Below are positions 28,368 through 37,306 of a stretch of DNA of 51,448 nt, in pieces. The stretch lies in the NCBI GenBank assembly GCA_913055615.1, contig CAJXKK010000019.1, positions 1 to 51,448 of the forward strand, read 5' to 3'. This DNA is from an uncultured Ectothiorhodospiraceae bacterium (GTDB taxonomy: Bacteria > Pseudomonadota > Gammaproteobacteria > XJ16 > Halofilaceae). The notes beneath the pieces are model-generated. The model had not been told where the DNA came from, ran no database searches, and saw only the letters and a list, made by a program, of their open reading frames with translations. The translations under genes were made by a program, and so were the position numbers. Each line of letters opens with the position of its first letter. The stretch's first letter is position 1.

Positions 28368-29264
28368 ATGAATCTTCGTCGAGAGATTATCGATGGGCCT
28401 GGCCTTATGGTCGCAGTACTGGCCGCTGCTTTACTGGCGGTGTTCGCGTCGCCGGTGGCGGCGCAGGAAACGCTGGTGTTCACCGCGATCCCGGACCAGG
28501 ACGAGACGAAGCTGCGCGAGCGCTTCGATCGGGTCGCCGAGTACCTTGAGGCCGAACTCGACCGCGACGTACGCTATGTCCCGGTCAAGTCGTACTCGGC
28601 CGCCGTCAGCGCTTTCCGCAACAACCAGGTACAGCTCGCATGGTTCGGGGGACTCTCGGGCGTGCGCGCCCGTGAGGCGGTGCCCGGGTCGCGGGCACTC
28701 GCCCAGGGCGAGGAAGACGCGCGTTTCCGGACGTACTTCATCGCCCACCATAGTACCGGCCTCGAACCCGCCGACGAGCTGCCGGCCGGTATCGAGGGGC
28801 TGACGTTCACTTTCGGCTCCAAGGGTTCCACCTCGGGTCGCCTGATGCCGGAATTCCATATCCGACAGCGCTTCGACGCGCCCCCGAACGAGGTCTTCCG
28901 CCGCGTGGGCTTTTCCGGCAACCACACGCGCACGATCGCGCTGGTGGAATCCGGCACGTACCAGGTGGGCGCCCTAAACTACAAGGTCTGGGAGGCGCAG
29001 AAGGAGGCCGGCAAAATCGATACCGACGCGGTCAAGGTGATCTACCGCACACCGCCGTACGCGGATTATCAGTGGACGGTCCGTGGGGATGTCGACGAGC
29101 GCTTCGGCGACGGCTTCACGGAGCGCGTGCAGCAGGCGCTGCTCGATATGGATGATCCGGAACTGCTGGCGAGCTTCCCGCGCAAGGGATTCATCCCGGC
29201 GGACAACGATGACTACGAAACAATCCGCGAGACGGCGCGCCAGCTCGATCTGATCGGTAGATGA
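28368..29264 (+). CDS. phosphonate-type ABC transporter binding protein, putative selenium oxyanion binder
   Basis: A 298-residue periplasmic protein of the PhnD/phosphate-phosphite-phosphonate family. A signal peptide (hydrophobic 14-29, cleavage near VAA-QET) is clear; there is no lipobox. The core reads LVFTAIPDQDETKLRERFD, YVPVKSYSAAVSAFRNNQVQ, LAWFGGLSGVRAREAVPG, FGSKGSTSGRLMPEF and LVESGTYQVGALNYKVWEA, typical of the clade described (TIGR04553, from memory) as beside selD and called a putative selenate binder. AAGGGG lies 7 bp before the ATG at 28368. It starts 40 bp after senA and overlaps the ATPase by 4 bp (ATGA). The true ligand is unproven: selenite, selenate or an organic selenium compound are all possible. 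Confidence 0.88.
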   Translation: MNLRREIIDGPGLMVAVLAAALLAVFASPVAAQETLVFTAIPDQDETKLRERFDRVAEYLEAELDRDVRYVPVKSYSAAVSAFRNNQVQLAWFGGLSGVRAREAVPGSRALAQGEEDARFRTYFIAHHSTGLEPADELPAGIEGLTFTFGSKGSTSGRLMPEFHIRQRFDAPPNEVFRRVGFSGNHTRTIALVESGTYQVGALNYKVWEAQKEAGKIDTDAVKVIYRTPPYADYQWTVRGDVDERFGDGFTERVQQALLDMDDPELLASFPRKGFIPADNDDYETIRETARQLDLIGR

Positions 29265-29944
29265 CGGTGCTGTCGCTGGCCGGGGCCCGCGCCAGCTACG
29301 GCGGCGAGCGGGCACTGGGACCGATCGACCTGTCCGTGGCCGCGGGCGAGCGGGTCGCGCTGGTCGGCCGCAGCGGGGCCGGCAAGTCGACCCTGCTCAA
29401 GCTGCTGCACGATCCCGCGCGACGCGACATCGCGATCATGCCGCAGGAGCTCGGGCTGGTCGACTCGCTGTCCGTGTTCCACAACGTCTACATGGGTCGG
29501 CTGAATCGCCACACCGTCTGGTACAACCTCGCGAACCTCGTCCGGCCGATGAAAACGGAGCAGGCCGCGGTGCGCGCGGTACTCGAACCGCTGGGCATGG
29601 CCGAGCGGATCCGCTCGCGCGCGGGTGAGCTCTCCGGTGGCCAGCGCCAGCGCGTGGCCGTGGGCCGTTGCCTCTACCAGGACGCGGACATCCTGCTGGC
29701 GGACGAACCGGTCTCGGCGCTCGATGGCCCGCGCGCCAACGGCGTCATGCAGGCCCTGACCGCGGCCTACGGCACGGCCGTGCTGGCACTGCACGATATC
29801 GAACTCGCGTTGCGCTACAGTGATCGGGTGGTCGGTCTCAACGACGGTCACATCGTGCTCGATGAGCCGAGCGACCGGCTGACCGAAGGGGATCTGGCTC
29901 CGCTGTACGCCGAGCCGATGGAGCCCGGCCGGGCGACCGGCTAG
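29261..29944 (+). CDS. ABC transporter ATP-binding protein (PhnC type) of the selenium locus
   Basis: A 227-residue ATPase: Walker A GRSGAGKST (~37-45), Q-loop in IMPQELGLVDSLSVF, signature LSGGQRQRVAVGR (~125-137), Walker B ILLADEPVSALD and H-loop LALHDIE. It is shorter than many PhnC proteins. Its ATG overlaps the binding-protein stop, and the permease gene starts 11 bp after its stop. It powers the uptake system on the cytoplasmic face. Confidence 0.93.
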   Translation: MTVLSLAGARASYGGERALGPIDLSVAAGERVALVGRSGAGKSTLLKLLHDPARRDIAIMPQELGLVDSLSVFHNVYMGRLNRHTVWYNLANLVRPMKTEQAAVRAVLEPLGMAERIRSRAGELSGGQRQRVAVGRCLYQDADILLADEPVSALDGPRANGVMQALTAAYGTAVLALHDIELALRYSDRVVGLNDGHIVLDEPSDRLTEGDLAPLYAEPMEPGRATG

Positions 29945-29955
29945 CCGGCGCGATC

Positions 29956-31428
29956 ATGATCCGCGCCCCCGCCGTCCGCACGAGCCTCGGCTTCGTCGCC
30001 GTCGCGCTGTTCTTCCTGCCTTTCGCCGACCTCGAGATCAGCGCGGTCGAGCCGTGGACCGAACTCGGGCGACTGCTGCTCGGACTGCTGACGCCGGACC
30101 CGACCGTCCTCGATTCGGTCGCGATGGCGCTGGTGCGGACGGTCGCGTTCGCCTTCGTCGGCGTGGCGCTCGGCGCCGCCGGCGGTTTCGTGCTCGCACT
30201 CGGCTTCCGCCACTGGCCGGTGCGCACCGGCTGTGCCTTCGTGCGCGCGATCCACGAACTGTTCTGGGCGCTGATCTTCCTGCAGTGTTTCGGCCTGCAT
30301 CCGCTGACCGGCGTGCTGGCCATCGCCATCCCGTATGCCGGCGTGTTTGCCAAGGTCTACTCGGAGATCCTCGACGAGGCCGATCCGCAGCCGGAACGCA
30401 CGCTGCCCGCCGGTACCGGCGTACTGGCGAGGTTCCTGTTCGCGCGCGTGCCGGACGCCTGGCCGCATATCGCCAGCTACACCGCGTACCGCCTGGAATG
30501 CGGGCTGCGTTCCAGCGCCGTGCTCGGTTTCGTCGGCATGCCGACGCTGGGCTTCCATCTGGAGTCGGCGTTCTCGCAGGGGCTGTATTCCGAGGTCGGC
30601 ATGCTGCTTCTGACCTTCTACGTGCTGGTGGCCACGCTGCGGCTCTGGGCGCGGCCGCGGCTCCTGCCGTTCTACCTGCTGGCGGCCCCGTTCCTGCTTG
30701 GCAGCGGTCTGCCGATCGTGTGGGGCAACGTCAGCCGCTTCTTCACCCAGGATATCGTCCCGGCACCGCTGCAGGACGGCGAGGGCTGGGCCGCGTTCGC
30801 AATGTGGCTCGGGGATATCCTGGCCAGCGAGGCGCTGCCGGGCGTGATCGCGACCGTCATCCTCACCCAGATCGCCCTGGTGGTGACCGGCGCGCTGGCC
30901 CTTGCGGCCTTCCCGCTGGTCTCACGCCACTTCACCGGGCGGATCAGCCGCACGGTCGGTCACGGCATCCTGGTGGTGGCTCGGACCACGCCCGAGTATC
31001 TGCTGGCCTACATCCTGCTGCAGCTCTGGGGGCCGTCCATGCTGCCGGCGGTGATTGCGCTGGCGATCCATAACGCCGGAATCATCGGCCACCTGATCGG
31101 GCGGCGCAGCAACGAGATCCAGTTGCGCAGTGATGCGCCCGCCGGTGTCGAGCGTTACGGCTACGAGATCCTGCCCAGGGTGTACGGGCCGTTCCTCGCG
31201 CTGCTGTTCTACCGCTGGGAGATCATCATGCGGGAGACGGCGATCCTCGGCATCCTCGGTATAACCACGCTCGGCTTCTACGTCGACAGTGCGATGGAGG
31301 CCATCCGGTTCGACGTCGCGTTCATCCTCATCCTCGTTACCGCGGTGCTGAACATCGGCGTCGATGCACTGGCCCGCTGGCTGCGCAGGCGCTTGCAGCT
31401 CCGCACAACGCCCGGCGCACAGTCCTGA
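29956..31428 (+). CDS. double-domain ABC permease (fused PhnE pair) of the selenium locus
   Basis: A 490-residue inner-membrane protein holding two permease domains in one chain. The first (~1-235) has VRTVAFAFVGVALGAAGGFV and an EAA-like loop around EILDEADPQPERTLPAG; the second (~275-475) has IATVILTQIALVVTGALALA, a loop with APAGVERYGYEILPRV and LGITTLGFYVDSAMEA. Both end in the PhnE-like G(M/I)xTLGF text. One chain could form the whole pore, whereas PhnE normally works as a dimer. It completes the importer with the two preceding genes and ends 12 bp from convergent egtD. Confidence 0.92.
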   Translation: MIRAPAVRTSLGFVAVALFFLPFADLEISAVEPWTELGRLLLGLLTPDPTVLDSVAMALVRTVAFAFVGVALGAAGGFVLALGFRHWPVRTGCAFVRAIHELFWALIFLQCFGLHPLTGVLAIAIPYAGVFAKVYSEILDEADPQPERTLPAGTGVLARFLFARVPDAWPHIASYTAYRLECGLRSSAVLGFVGMPTLGFHLESAFSQGLYSEVGMLLLTFYVLVATLRLWARPRLLPFYLLAAPFLLGSGLPIVWGNVSRFFTQDIVPAPLQDGEGWAAFAMWLGDILASEALPGVIATVILTQIALVVTGALALAAFPLVSRHFTGRISRTVGHGILVVARTTPEYLLAYILLQLWGPSMLPAVIALAIHNAGIIGHLIGRRSNEIQLRSDAPAGVERYGYEILPRVYGPFLALLFYRWEIIMRETAILGILGITTLGFYVDSAMEAIRFDVAFILILVTAVLNIGVDALARWLRRRLQLRTTPGAQS

Positions 31429-31440
31429 GCGCGGCCCGGC

Positions 31441-32460
31441 TCAGTCGCGGGTGCCGGCCGCCGGCCGCGCCAGCAGCAGCGAGAAGTAGCCGTTGTCCGG
31501 CTCGAAGGCCGTGTCCAGCGACAGGCCCGCGCGGGACAGTTCCTCCTCGATATCCGCCGGCGTGAACTTGCGGCTGATCTCGGTCAGGATCGACTCGCCC
31601 GCGGCGAACTCCCAGCTGCGCTCCAGCGCGGGTACCTGCACGCTGAACGCCCGCTGGGCATCGAGGTACATCTCGATGCGCTGCTGTTCGCGGTCGTAGC
31701 GCGCGCGGTGGCGGAATGCGTCGAGCGGAAAGTCAGCGCCCAGCTCGCGGTTCAGCACGTTCAGCAGATTCAGGTTGAAGGCCGCCGTAACGCCCGCGGC
31801 GTCGTCGTAGGCCGCCTCCAGGACCTGCGGGTCCTTGACGCGGTCGACGCCCAGCAGCAGGGCGTCCCCGGGCTGCATGCAGCGGGCGAGGTCGGCGAGG
31901 AAGGCGACCGACTCGTCGGCCGTGAAATTGCCAAGCGTACCGCCCAGGAATACGTACAGGCGTCGCCCGGGCGGTGCCGGCAGCGTGTCGAGGCCACCGA
32001 GATAGTCGCCGGCGAGTCCGGTTACCCCCAGCCATGGGTACTCCGACCGCAGGGTCGCACCGGCTTCACGGACGACTTCAGGGCAGACATCGAGCGGCCA
32101 GTAGCGGGGTGCCAGCCCGGTGCGCTCGCAGGCATCGAGCAGACGACGGGTCTTGCGGCTGGTGCCGCTGCCGAGTTCGATGATGTGCTCCGCGGGGTGG
32201 CGCGCCAGGACCTCCGGCGCGCATTCGTGCAGCACCGCATCCTCGGTGCGCGTCGGATAGTACTCCGGCGTGTCGCAGATCCGATCGAACAGGGCGGAGC
32301 CGTGTTCGTCATAGAAATATTTCGGCGGCAGCGATTTCGGAGTGCGCTCGAAGCCGGCGACCAGATCGTCCGCCAGCGTGGGTCCGGGTGCGTCCGTGCC
32401 GATGGTAATGACCTCGACATCGATGCCGCTGTCGGCCGACCGGGTCAGGCTGTCCGTCAT
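31441..32460 (-). CDS. egtD: L-histidine N-alpha-methyltransferase (hercynine synthase)
   Basis: A 339-residue SAM-dependent methyltransferase that trimethylates histidine to hercynine, the precursor of ergothioneine and selenoneine. Family marks are PPKYFYDEHGSALFDRICDT, PEYYPTRTE, the SAM loop ELGSGTSRKTRRLLDA, YVFLGGTLGNF, LLLGVDRVKD and YDDAAGVTAAFNLNLL; the tail carries RKFTPADIEEELSRAGL. The start at 32460 follows GGAGG by ~9 bp; longer frames run through the tRNA region. It faces the importer genes tail to tail, so it needs its own promoter in 32461-32694. It supplies the SenA substrate. Confidence 0.95.
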   Translation of the reverse strand: MTDSLTRSADSGIDVEVITIGTDAPGPTLADDLVAGFERTPKSLPPKYFYDEHGSALFDRICDTPEYYPTRTEDAVLHECAPEVLARHPAEHIIELGSGTSRKTRRLLDACERTGLAPRYWPLDVCPEVVREAGATLRSEYPWLGVTGLAGDYLGGLDTLPAPPGRRLYVFLGGTLGNFTADESVAFLADLARCMQPGDALLLGVDRVKDPQVLEAAYDDAAGVTAAFNLNLLNVLNRELGADFPLDAFRHRARYDREQQRIEMYLDAQRAFSVQVPALERSWEFAAGESILTEISRKFTPADIEEELSRAGLSLDTAFEPDNGYFSLLLARPAAGTRD

Positions 32461-32649
32461 ACCGGATATCCTCCGCTGCTGGGGGGCTTGTTGCTCATGG
32501 CCCGCGAACCCCGGCCGATCCATGGTATCGGCTCCGATGCTGGCCAGCCCGGGAGGATAGCACCCCGTCACCGTGGATTGACCCCCGATCGGCCCTCCCG
32601 GATGCCGTAGCGGGGTGCGGGTGAAATGCCCGTCGTGGTGAACAGAGAC

Positions 32650-32679
32650 TTGACGGACTCCGGCCGCGATCAGTATTCT
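32650..32679 (+). promoter_or_regulatory. sigma70 promoter of tRNA-Ala(GGC)
   Basis: TTGACG (32650-32655), 18 bp, TATTCT (32674-32679); the tRNA begins 15 bp further on after a GCGCTCC discriminator. Confidence 0.7.
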
Positions 32680-32694
32680 TCGCGCTCCTGACGT

Positions 32695-32770
32695 GGGGCC
32701 ATAGCTCAGCCGGGAGAGCGCCTGCATGGCATGCAGGAGGTCGGCGGTTCGATCCCGCCTGGCTCCACCA
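32695..32770 (+). tRNA. tRNA-Ala (anticodon GGC)
   Basis: 76 nt with encoded CCA. The acceptor is GGGGCCA/TGGCTCC, the D-arm GCTC...GAGC, the anticodon stem CCTGC/GCAGG with loop ATGGCAT (anticodon GGC, reading GCC/GCT), and the T-loop TTCGATC. It differs from the CGC isoacceptor at 1148-1223 mainly in the anticodon arm. Confidence 0.95.
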
Positions 32771-32901
32771 CTTCCTCCCTTCCGTATCTGCCATTCTGCA
32801 ATGGTCGGCCTAGGAGCCGGTCACGTCCGATAGCTCATCTGGTATCTGCGACATATCGTTCGGCGTTGAAACCCAATCCGTAGTTTGCTAACTAGGCCGA
32901 C

Positions 32902-33738
32902 GTGAATAAGGACGAGGAAAAATCGGTCTGGTACGTGCGGCGAAGCACGGCCGTCCAGGGACCCTATTCAGCGACCAATGTTCAGCGTTATCTGCTGCTG
33001 GGGCGTCTACGGCTCAGTGATCGGGTCAGTGCGGATGGTCGCTGCTGGGAGCCCCTGACCCAGCGTGCCGAACTGATCCCCGACGAGATGCGCGATCTCG
33101 GTACCGATGAGGGCCGCGCGCGTTTCGAGGCGGCCCGCCGCGCGATCGATGAGCGCAGCGCCGATCGCGAGGGTGCGGCACACCCTCGCCCGCGAGAGGG
33201 CAACGCGCGCGGGCGGCGCGGGTCGGTCGTGGTCCTCGCCGGGCTCATCACAGTCGTGATCCTGCTGGTTGGTATCGGCTGGTACCGCGATTTCGGCAAC
33301 GGCCTCATGGGAGATCCCGACTGCAGCGCGTCGCCGGGTGAGGGTGTTGTCTGGAGCGGCTGCATCAAGGACGGCATCATCCTCGCCGAGGGAGCCACGC
33401 TGAAGGGGCTGCATGCGCTCAACGCATCCCTGCGTGATGCCCGTTTGCCGGCGGTGGATCTGTCCGGAGCCCGCCTCGATTACGCGGACCTGATCCGCGC
33501 CAACCTCATGGATGCCGATCTGGGGGAGGCGGTACTGAGGGGCGCGACATTGAGCCGGGCCGACCTGCGCGAGGCGGACCTGAGCAACGCGGATCTGCGC
33601 AACGCCGATCTGCGCAACGTGGATCTGCGCGATGCCCGGATCGAGGGCGCCGTATTCGAAGGCGCGATGCTCGGCAACGCGCTGTGGATCGACGGCCGCG
33701 CCTGCGCGGCCGATGCGGTCGGCACGTGCAATCCCTGA
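32902..33738 (+). CDS. GYF_2 domain, single-helix, pentapeptide-repeat protein
   Basis: A 278-residue protein of unknown role. The N-terminal ~9-60 looks like a GYF_2 domain (WYVRR...GPYS, then LLLGRLRLSDRVS). Residues ~60-105 form a charged, Arg-rich linker. One transmembrane helix follows (~108-127, VVLAGLITVVILLVGIGWY). The C-terminal part (~140-255) contains a right-handed pentapeptide-repeat helix, with at least fifteen A(D/N)Lxx-type units such as ADLREADLSNADLRNADLR. A final Cys pair (RACAADAVGTC) could form a disulfide. GYF_2 would be cytosolic and the repeats periplasmic. It stands alone after the tRNA; 33739-34011 shows no gene. Confidence 0.85.
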   Translation: MNKDEEKSVWYVRRSTAVQGPYSATNVQRYLLLGRLRLSDRVSADGRCWEPLTQRAELIPDEMRDLGTDEGRARFEAARRAIDERSADREGAAHPRPREGNARGRRGSVVVLAGLITVVILLVGIGWYRDFGNGLMGDPDCSASPGEGVVWSGCIKDGIILAEGATLKGLHALNASLRDARLPAVDLSGARLDYADLIRANLMDADLGEAVLRGATLSRADLREADLSNADLRNADLRNVDLRDARIEGAVFEGAMLGNALWIDGRACAADAVGTCNP

Positions 33739-34011
33739 GTCCGGCGACCAGTGATCCCGTAGCCCCCATCCCGTTTCGAAAGTGCTCCGTAATCCGGTAT
33801 GTCGAACCTGAGCGGAGTGGAAGCGATTACTTCGCGATGGGTGTACTGATATCTACGGGGGGTCCGGTAAGAACATCGAGTCCTCTGGTCGGCGAGTCGA
33901 CGAGGGGTCGGCGACTCGGGACGGTCGTTCGACGGGAGAATCGCACTCGTTGGCGCCGCGCTGGCATGCCTTGCCGGGCGCTACACCACGCCATGATCCA
34001 TCGGTGTTGTT

Positions 34012-34902
34012 TCAGTCTCTGGTCCGCGGTGCGCGCGGGTCCGCGACCACTCGCTCCAGGGCTTCCGCGATCGCATTGACCGGTGTCGAGAAATGGCCTT
34101 CGTCCGCCAGGAATCGTGCGTCGCATCGGGGCAGGGCGGCGGCGAGGTGTTCGCCGTGGCGGCTGGGTACCACCGTGTCATCGAGCCCGTGCCAGAGTTC
34201 GACCGGCACGTGGACATCGTCCAGCGCGAACGGGCGGTCCGCCACGTACAGGCGCAATTCCGTGATCGCGCCGACCGCGCCCTGCATGACGCTGTCGTGC
34301 AACGCCCGTGTCCAGCGGGATCGGACATGGGCTTCATGGAATACGGCCCGATCCGCCGGGCAGTGGCCGGCCGACAGCAGCGAGAAGAGGGTCTGTGGGG
34401 CGACCCGAATGAGGATGGCCAGCAGGCGGAAAATGGCCGCCTGGCCGGGCGGGAACCGGCGTGCCAGCCGGATCGAGACCTGGCTGAGCGCCGCCATGTC
34501 CGCCTCGCTTCCGGGACGGGCAAGCCACTCCATGGCGCCGAAGGTCGCCACACGCGGGAAGCGCTCCGGCCGTCGCCAGGCGCAGGCGAGCGCGTATGGG
34601 CCGCCGCCGGAGAAACCGATTACCGGTGCCGTGTCGATCCGCTGGTGGTCGAGCAATGCCAGGGCGTCATCGGCCCAGCCGGTGAGTGTCCGCCCGGGCG
34701 CGTGATCGGAGCGGCCATACCCGGGGCGGTCGGGTGCCAGCACGCGGGCACCGGTCGCATACGCGGCCTGTTCCGCGAACGCGGCCTCGGCGCCGGTGGA
34801 CGGGAATCCGTGGCAATAGAGGACCGGGCGGCCGTCGGCCGGTCCGAATTCCATCCAGGCGAGCGCGCGGCCGTCGGGCAGGGTGATCGTCCGAGGGTTC
34901 AC
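34012..34902 (-). CDS. alpha/beta hydrolase
   Basis: A 296-residue alpha/beta-hydrolase fold enzyme. The oxyanion region is VLYCHGFPSTG (~27), the nucleophile is in VIGFSGGGPYALACAW (~99), the acid is in HGLDDTVVPSRHG and the histidine in DEGHFSTP near the end. The GTG start at 34902 overlaps the stop of yheT (GTGA), a classic coupled start; a longer ATG frame to 34965 would overlap yheT by 67 bp and adds an unrelated N-terminus. Substrate unknown; the ordering hints at ester or lipid-like compounds, without proof. Confidence 0.88.
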   Translation of the reverse strand: MNPRTITLPDGRALAWMEFGPADGRPVLYCHGFPSTGAEAAFAEQAAYATGARVLAPDRPGYGRSDHAPGRTLTGWADDALALLDHQRIDTAPVIGFSGGGPYALACAWRRPERFPRVATFGAMEWLARPGSEADMAALSQVSIRLARRFPPGQAAIFRLLAILIRVAPQTLFSLLSAGHCPADRAVFHEAHVRSRWTRALHDSVMQGAVGAITELRLYVADRPFALDDVHVPVELWHGLDDTVVPSRHGEHLAAALPRCDARFLADEGHFSTPVNAIAEALERVVADPRAPRTRD

Positions 34903-35876
34903 GGGTGCGCCTTGGGATCCGTTAAACGGGCATCGACCCAGTCGGGTATCACCCGGGGCAGCCACCGGCCGGGTCGCACCGCAGTCCCTGAGAGGAAGCC
35001 GACATGCCCCCCATGCGGGCTTATCGCCCGCTCGGTACGAGGCCCCACCTCGGCCGCTTCAGGCACCGGTTCAGGGCCGACGAAGGGGTCGTCGAGCGCC
35101 TGGATCAGCAGCGTCGGAGTCGTTATTCGCCCCAGCCAGGGCGCGGAACTGGCACGGGCGTAGTAGTCGTCGACGCCGTCGAAACCGTGTAGCGGTGCCG
35201 TCACGCAGTCGTCGAACTCGCGGAAGGTGCGCGCCTGGTCCACTGCCGTCAGGTCGACCGGGAGGCCGCCGAGTCGCCGCGCCCGGGCGTGCGTGGATCG
35301 CTTCATCCGGTCGATGAGCCAGCGCTGGTAGACGCGCGAGAACCCGCGGTTGATGCGCTCCGCGCAGGCCGCCAGGTCGAACGGTACGGACACCGCCACC
35401 GCGGCCGCCAGCGGCAGCGCGTCGCCGCGTTCGCCCAGGTATTTCAGCAGCGCGTTACCGCCGAGCGAGAAGCCAACCGCCGCCATAGGTACCGCCGGTT
35501 CGCGCGCGCACAGCGTCGACAGCAGGGCGTCGATATCGCCCGTATCGCCGGAGTGATAGGCCCGCGGCAGACGATTCGGTTCGCCGCCGCAGCCGCGGAA
35601 GTGCATGAACGTGACGGCGTGGCCGTGGCGGTTCAGCGCGGCGGCCAGCGCCCCCACGTAATGCGAGTCGATACAGCCCTCGAGTCCGTGGAAGATACAT
35701 ACGCGTGTCGTGCCGGTCCCGGGCAGATGGGCGAGATCGACGAAGTCGCCGTCGTCGAGTTCAAGCCTTTCCGGGCGCCACGCGGGGCGCGGCCCCCCAC
35801 CGATCAGCCATGCCGCCAGCGTCTGGCGGTGCGGCCCGCGCAGGCCCGTGGCCGGTTCGAAGGCGGGGATACTCAT
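34899..35876 (-). CDS. yheT: YheT-family alpha/beta hydrolase
   Basis: A 325-residue hydrolase of the YheT/ABHD1-ABHD3 type. The start of the family, [14 protein letters not shown], is at ~11-24. [20 protein letters not shown] precedes the nucleophile Ser in [16 protein letters not shown] (~138-152). The Asp is in [11 protein letters not shown] and the His in [12 protein letters not shown]. Close relatives are thought to act on lipid or carboxylic esters in the cytosol. It is the middle gene of a three-gene minus operon, overlapping both neighbours by 4 bp. Confidence 0.92.
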   Translation of the reverse strand: MSIPAFEPATGLRGPHRQTLAAWLIGGGPRPAWRPERLELDDGDFVDLAHLPGTGTTRVCIFHGLEGCIDSHYVGALAAALNRHGHAVTFMHFRGCGGEPNRLPRAYHSGDTGDIDALLSTLCAREPAVPMAAVGFSLGGNALLKYLGERGDALPLAAAVAVSVPFDLAACAERINRGFSRVYQRWLIDRMKRSTHARARRLGGLPVDLTAVDQARTFREFDDCVTAPLHGFDGVDDYYARASSAPWLGRITTPTLLIQALDDPFVGPEPVPEAAEVGPRTERAISPHGGHVGFLSGTAVRPGRWLPRVIPDWVDARLTDPKAHP

Positions 35877-36778
35877 TCGTGTGCCGCGATCGCCCGGCTG
35901 CGCCGCGCCGGCCATTGCTGAATGACGTTGCCGGCGACGATGAAGATCAATCCGATGAAAGTCGCCGGGTGAATCGCCTCGCCGACCAGGAAGTGGATGA
36001 ACACCAGCGACAGGAACGGCGACAGGAAAATCAGGTTGCCCACCTTCGCCGTCGTGCTCGAGCGCTTGAGTGCCTGCAGCCAGCAAACGAACGCGAGCCC
36101 CATCTCGAACATGCCGACATACGCCGCGCCCAGCGCGCCCTGCCATGGCGGGATCTCGAGTTCCGAGAACAGGGCCGTGGCGACGACGATCAACGGCAGA
36201 CTGAAACAGAACCCGGTGAAAAGGCCGGCTACGGGGTCGCCCGAATCACGCGTGTTGTAGATCCAGTACAGCGCCCAGAAAACGGTGCTGCCGAGCGCGA
36301 GCAGGGCACCGGTCAGGCTGGTGAACTCCAGCGCCAGCACCCGCCCCTCCGTCGCGATGACCACGACCCCGGCGTAGCTGACGAACAGCGCGAGGAACGC
36401 CTTCGCGCCGATGCGCTGGCCGAGCAGCGGCACCGAGAGCAGCGCGAGCGTGATCGCCCAGGTGTAGTTCAGCGGCTGCGCCTGCTGGGCCGGCAGCAGG
36501 TCGTAGGCCTCGAAGACCGTGATGTAGTAGAGGAATGGATTCAGCAGCCCGAGCAGGGCGAGGCGCCCGAGGTCGCGCGGCGCATAATGGCGCAACTGGT
36601 GCAGGCGCCGCTGGCCGGCCAGCACCGTGAACAGCACCACGATCGAGACGATATTCGCGAACAGCAACAGCTGCAGCGGATCCAGCCAGCGCAGGGACAG
36701 TTTGAACGCGGAGGCGACCGTGGACCAGAGGAAGATCGCGGCGCCCGCGAACAGATAGGCCTGCGCCTGACGGTTCAC
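35873..36778 (-). CDS. EamA/DMT-family transporter (first gene of yheT operon)
   Basis: A 301-residue membrane protein with ten helices in two EamA halves ([60 protein letters not shown]). The GTG at 36778 has GGAG 6 bp upstream and gives the expected N-terminus ([11 protein letters not shown]); longer ATG frames would run into msrB. It divides the ~105-bp gap with msrB, so a divergent promoter pair is likely there. Substrate unknown. Its stop overlaps the yheT ATG (ATGA). Confidence 0.88.
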   Translation of the reverse strand: MNRQAQAYLFAGAAIFLWSTVASAFKLSLRWLDPLQLLLFANIVSIVVLFTVLAGQRRLHQLRHYAPRDLGRLALLGLLNPFLYYITVFEAYDLLPAQQAQPLNYTWAITLALLSVPLLGQRIGAKAFLALFVSYAGVVVIATEGRVLALEFTSLTGALLALGSTVFWALYWIYNTRDSGDPVAGLFTGFCFSLPLIVVATALFSELEIPPWQGALGAAYVGMFEMGLAFVCWLQALKRSSTTAKVGNLIFLSPFLSLVFIHFLVGEAIHPATFIGLIFIVAGNVIQQWPARRSRAIAAHE

Positions 36779-36883
36779 ATTCGGCTCCAGTGCAGCGCAG
36801 CGGATTGGCGCGGTGCGGGTGTAGCGGTAGCATGGCCGACTGGTCACACCCATGAGAGCCGGCAGTCTAACGGAGGACGGAGC

Positions 36884-37306
36884 ATGAGCGAACCGAAAGA
36901 GGCCACCGCGGGGCCGGTAGACGACGCGGAACTGCGCGAGCGCCTGACCCGCGAGCAGTACGAGGTGACGCGCCGCGGCGCGACGGAGCGCCCGTTCTCC
37001 GGTGCCCTTATGGACGAGAAACGCCCGGGGACGTATCGCTGCATCTGCTGCGGCCAGCGGTTGTTTGATGGCGCCACCAAATACGAGTCCGGCACCGGCT
37101 GGCCGAGCTTCTGGCAGCCTCTGTCGGCCGAGGCCGTCGGCGAGCACACCGATACATCGCTCGGCATGACGCGCACCGAGGTCCACTGCAGCGCCTGCGA
37201 GGCCCATCTGGGCCACGTATTCCCGGACGGCCCGCAGCCGACCGGTCTGCGTTACTGTCTCAATTCCGCCGCGCTGGACTTCGAGCCCCAGGACGGCGGC
37301 GCATGA
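36884..37306 (+). CDS. msrB: peptide methionine-R-sulfoxide reductase
   Basis: A 140-residue MsrB that reduces methionine-R-sulfoxide in proteins. It has [13 protein letters not shown] and [14 protein letters not shown], two CxxC pairs that bind zinc, the [10 protein letters not shown] text and the catalytic Cys in [11 protein letters not shown] near the end (Cys form, not Sec). CGGAGG lies upstream of the ATG at 36884. Its stop overlaps the next gene by 4 bp (ATGA). Confidence 0.96.
   Translation: MSEPKEATAGPVDDAELRERLTREQYEVTRRGATERPFSGALMDEKRPGTYRCICCGQRLFDGATKYESGTGWPSFWQPLSAEAVGEHTDTSLGMTRTEVHCSACEAHLGHVFPDGPQPTGLRYCLNSAALDFEPQDGGA

Noticed and set aside
33890-33930. CGAGTCG/CGACTCG inverted pair after the pentapeptide gene
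   Set aside because: Only 7 bp with a long loop in a GC-rich gap; too weak to call a terminator or operator.
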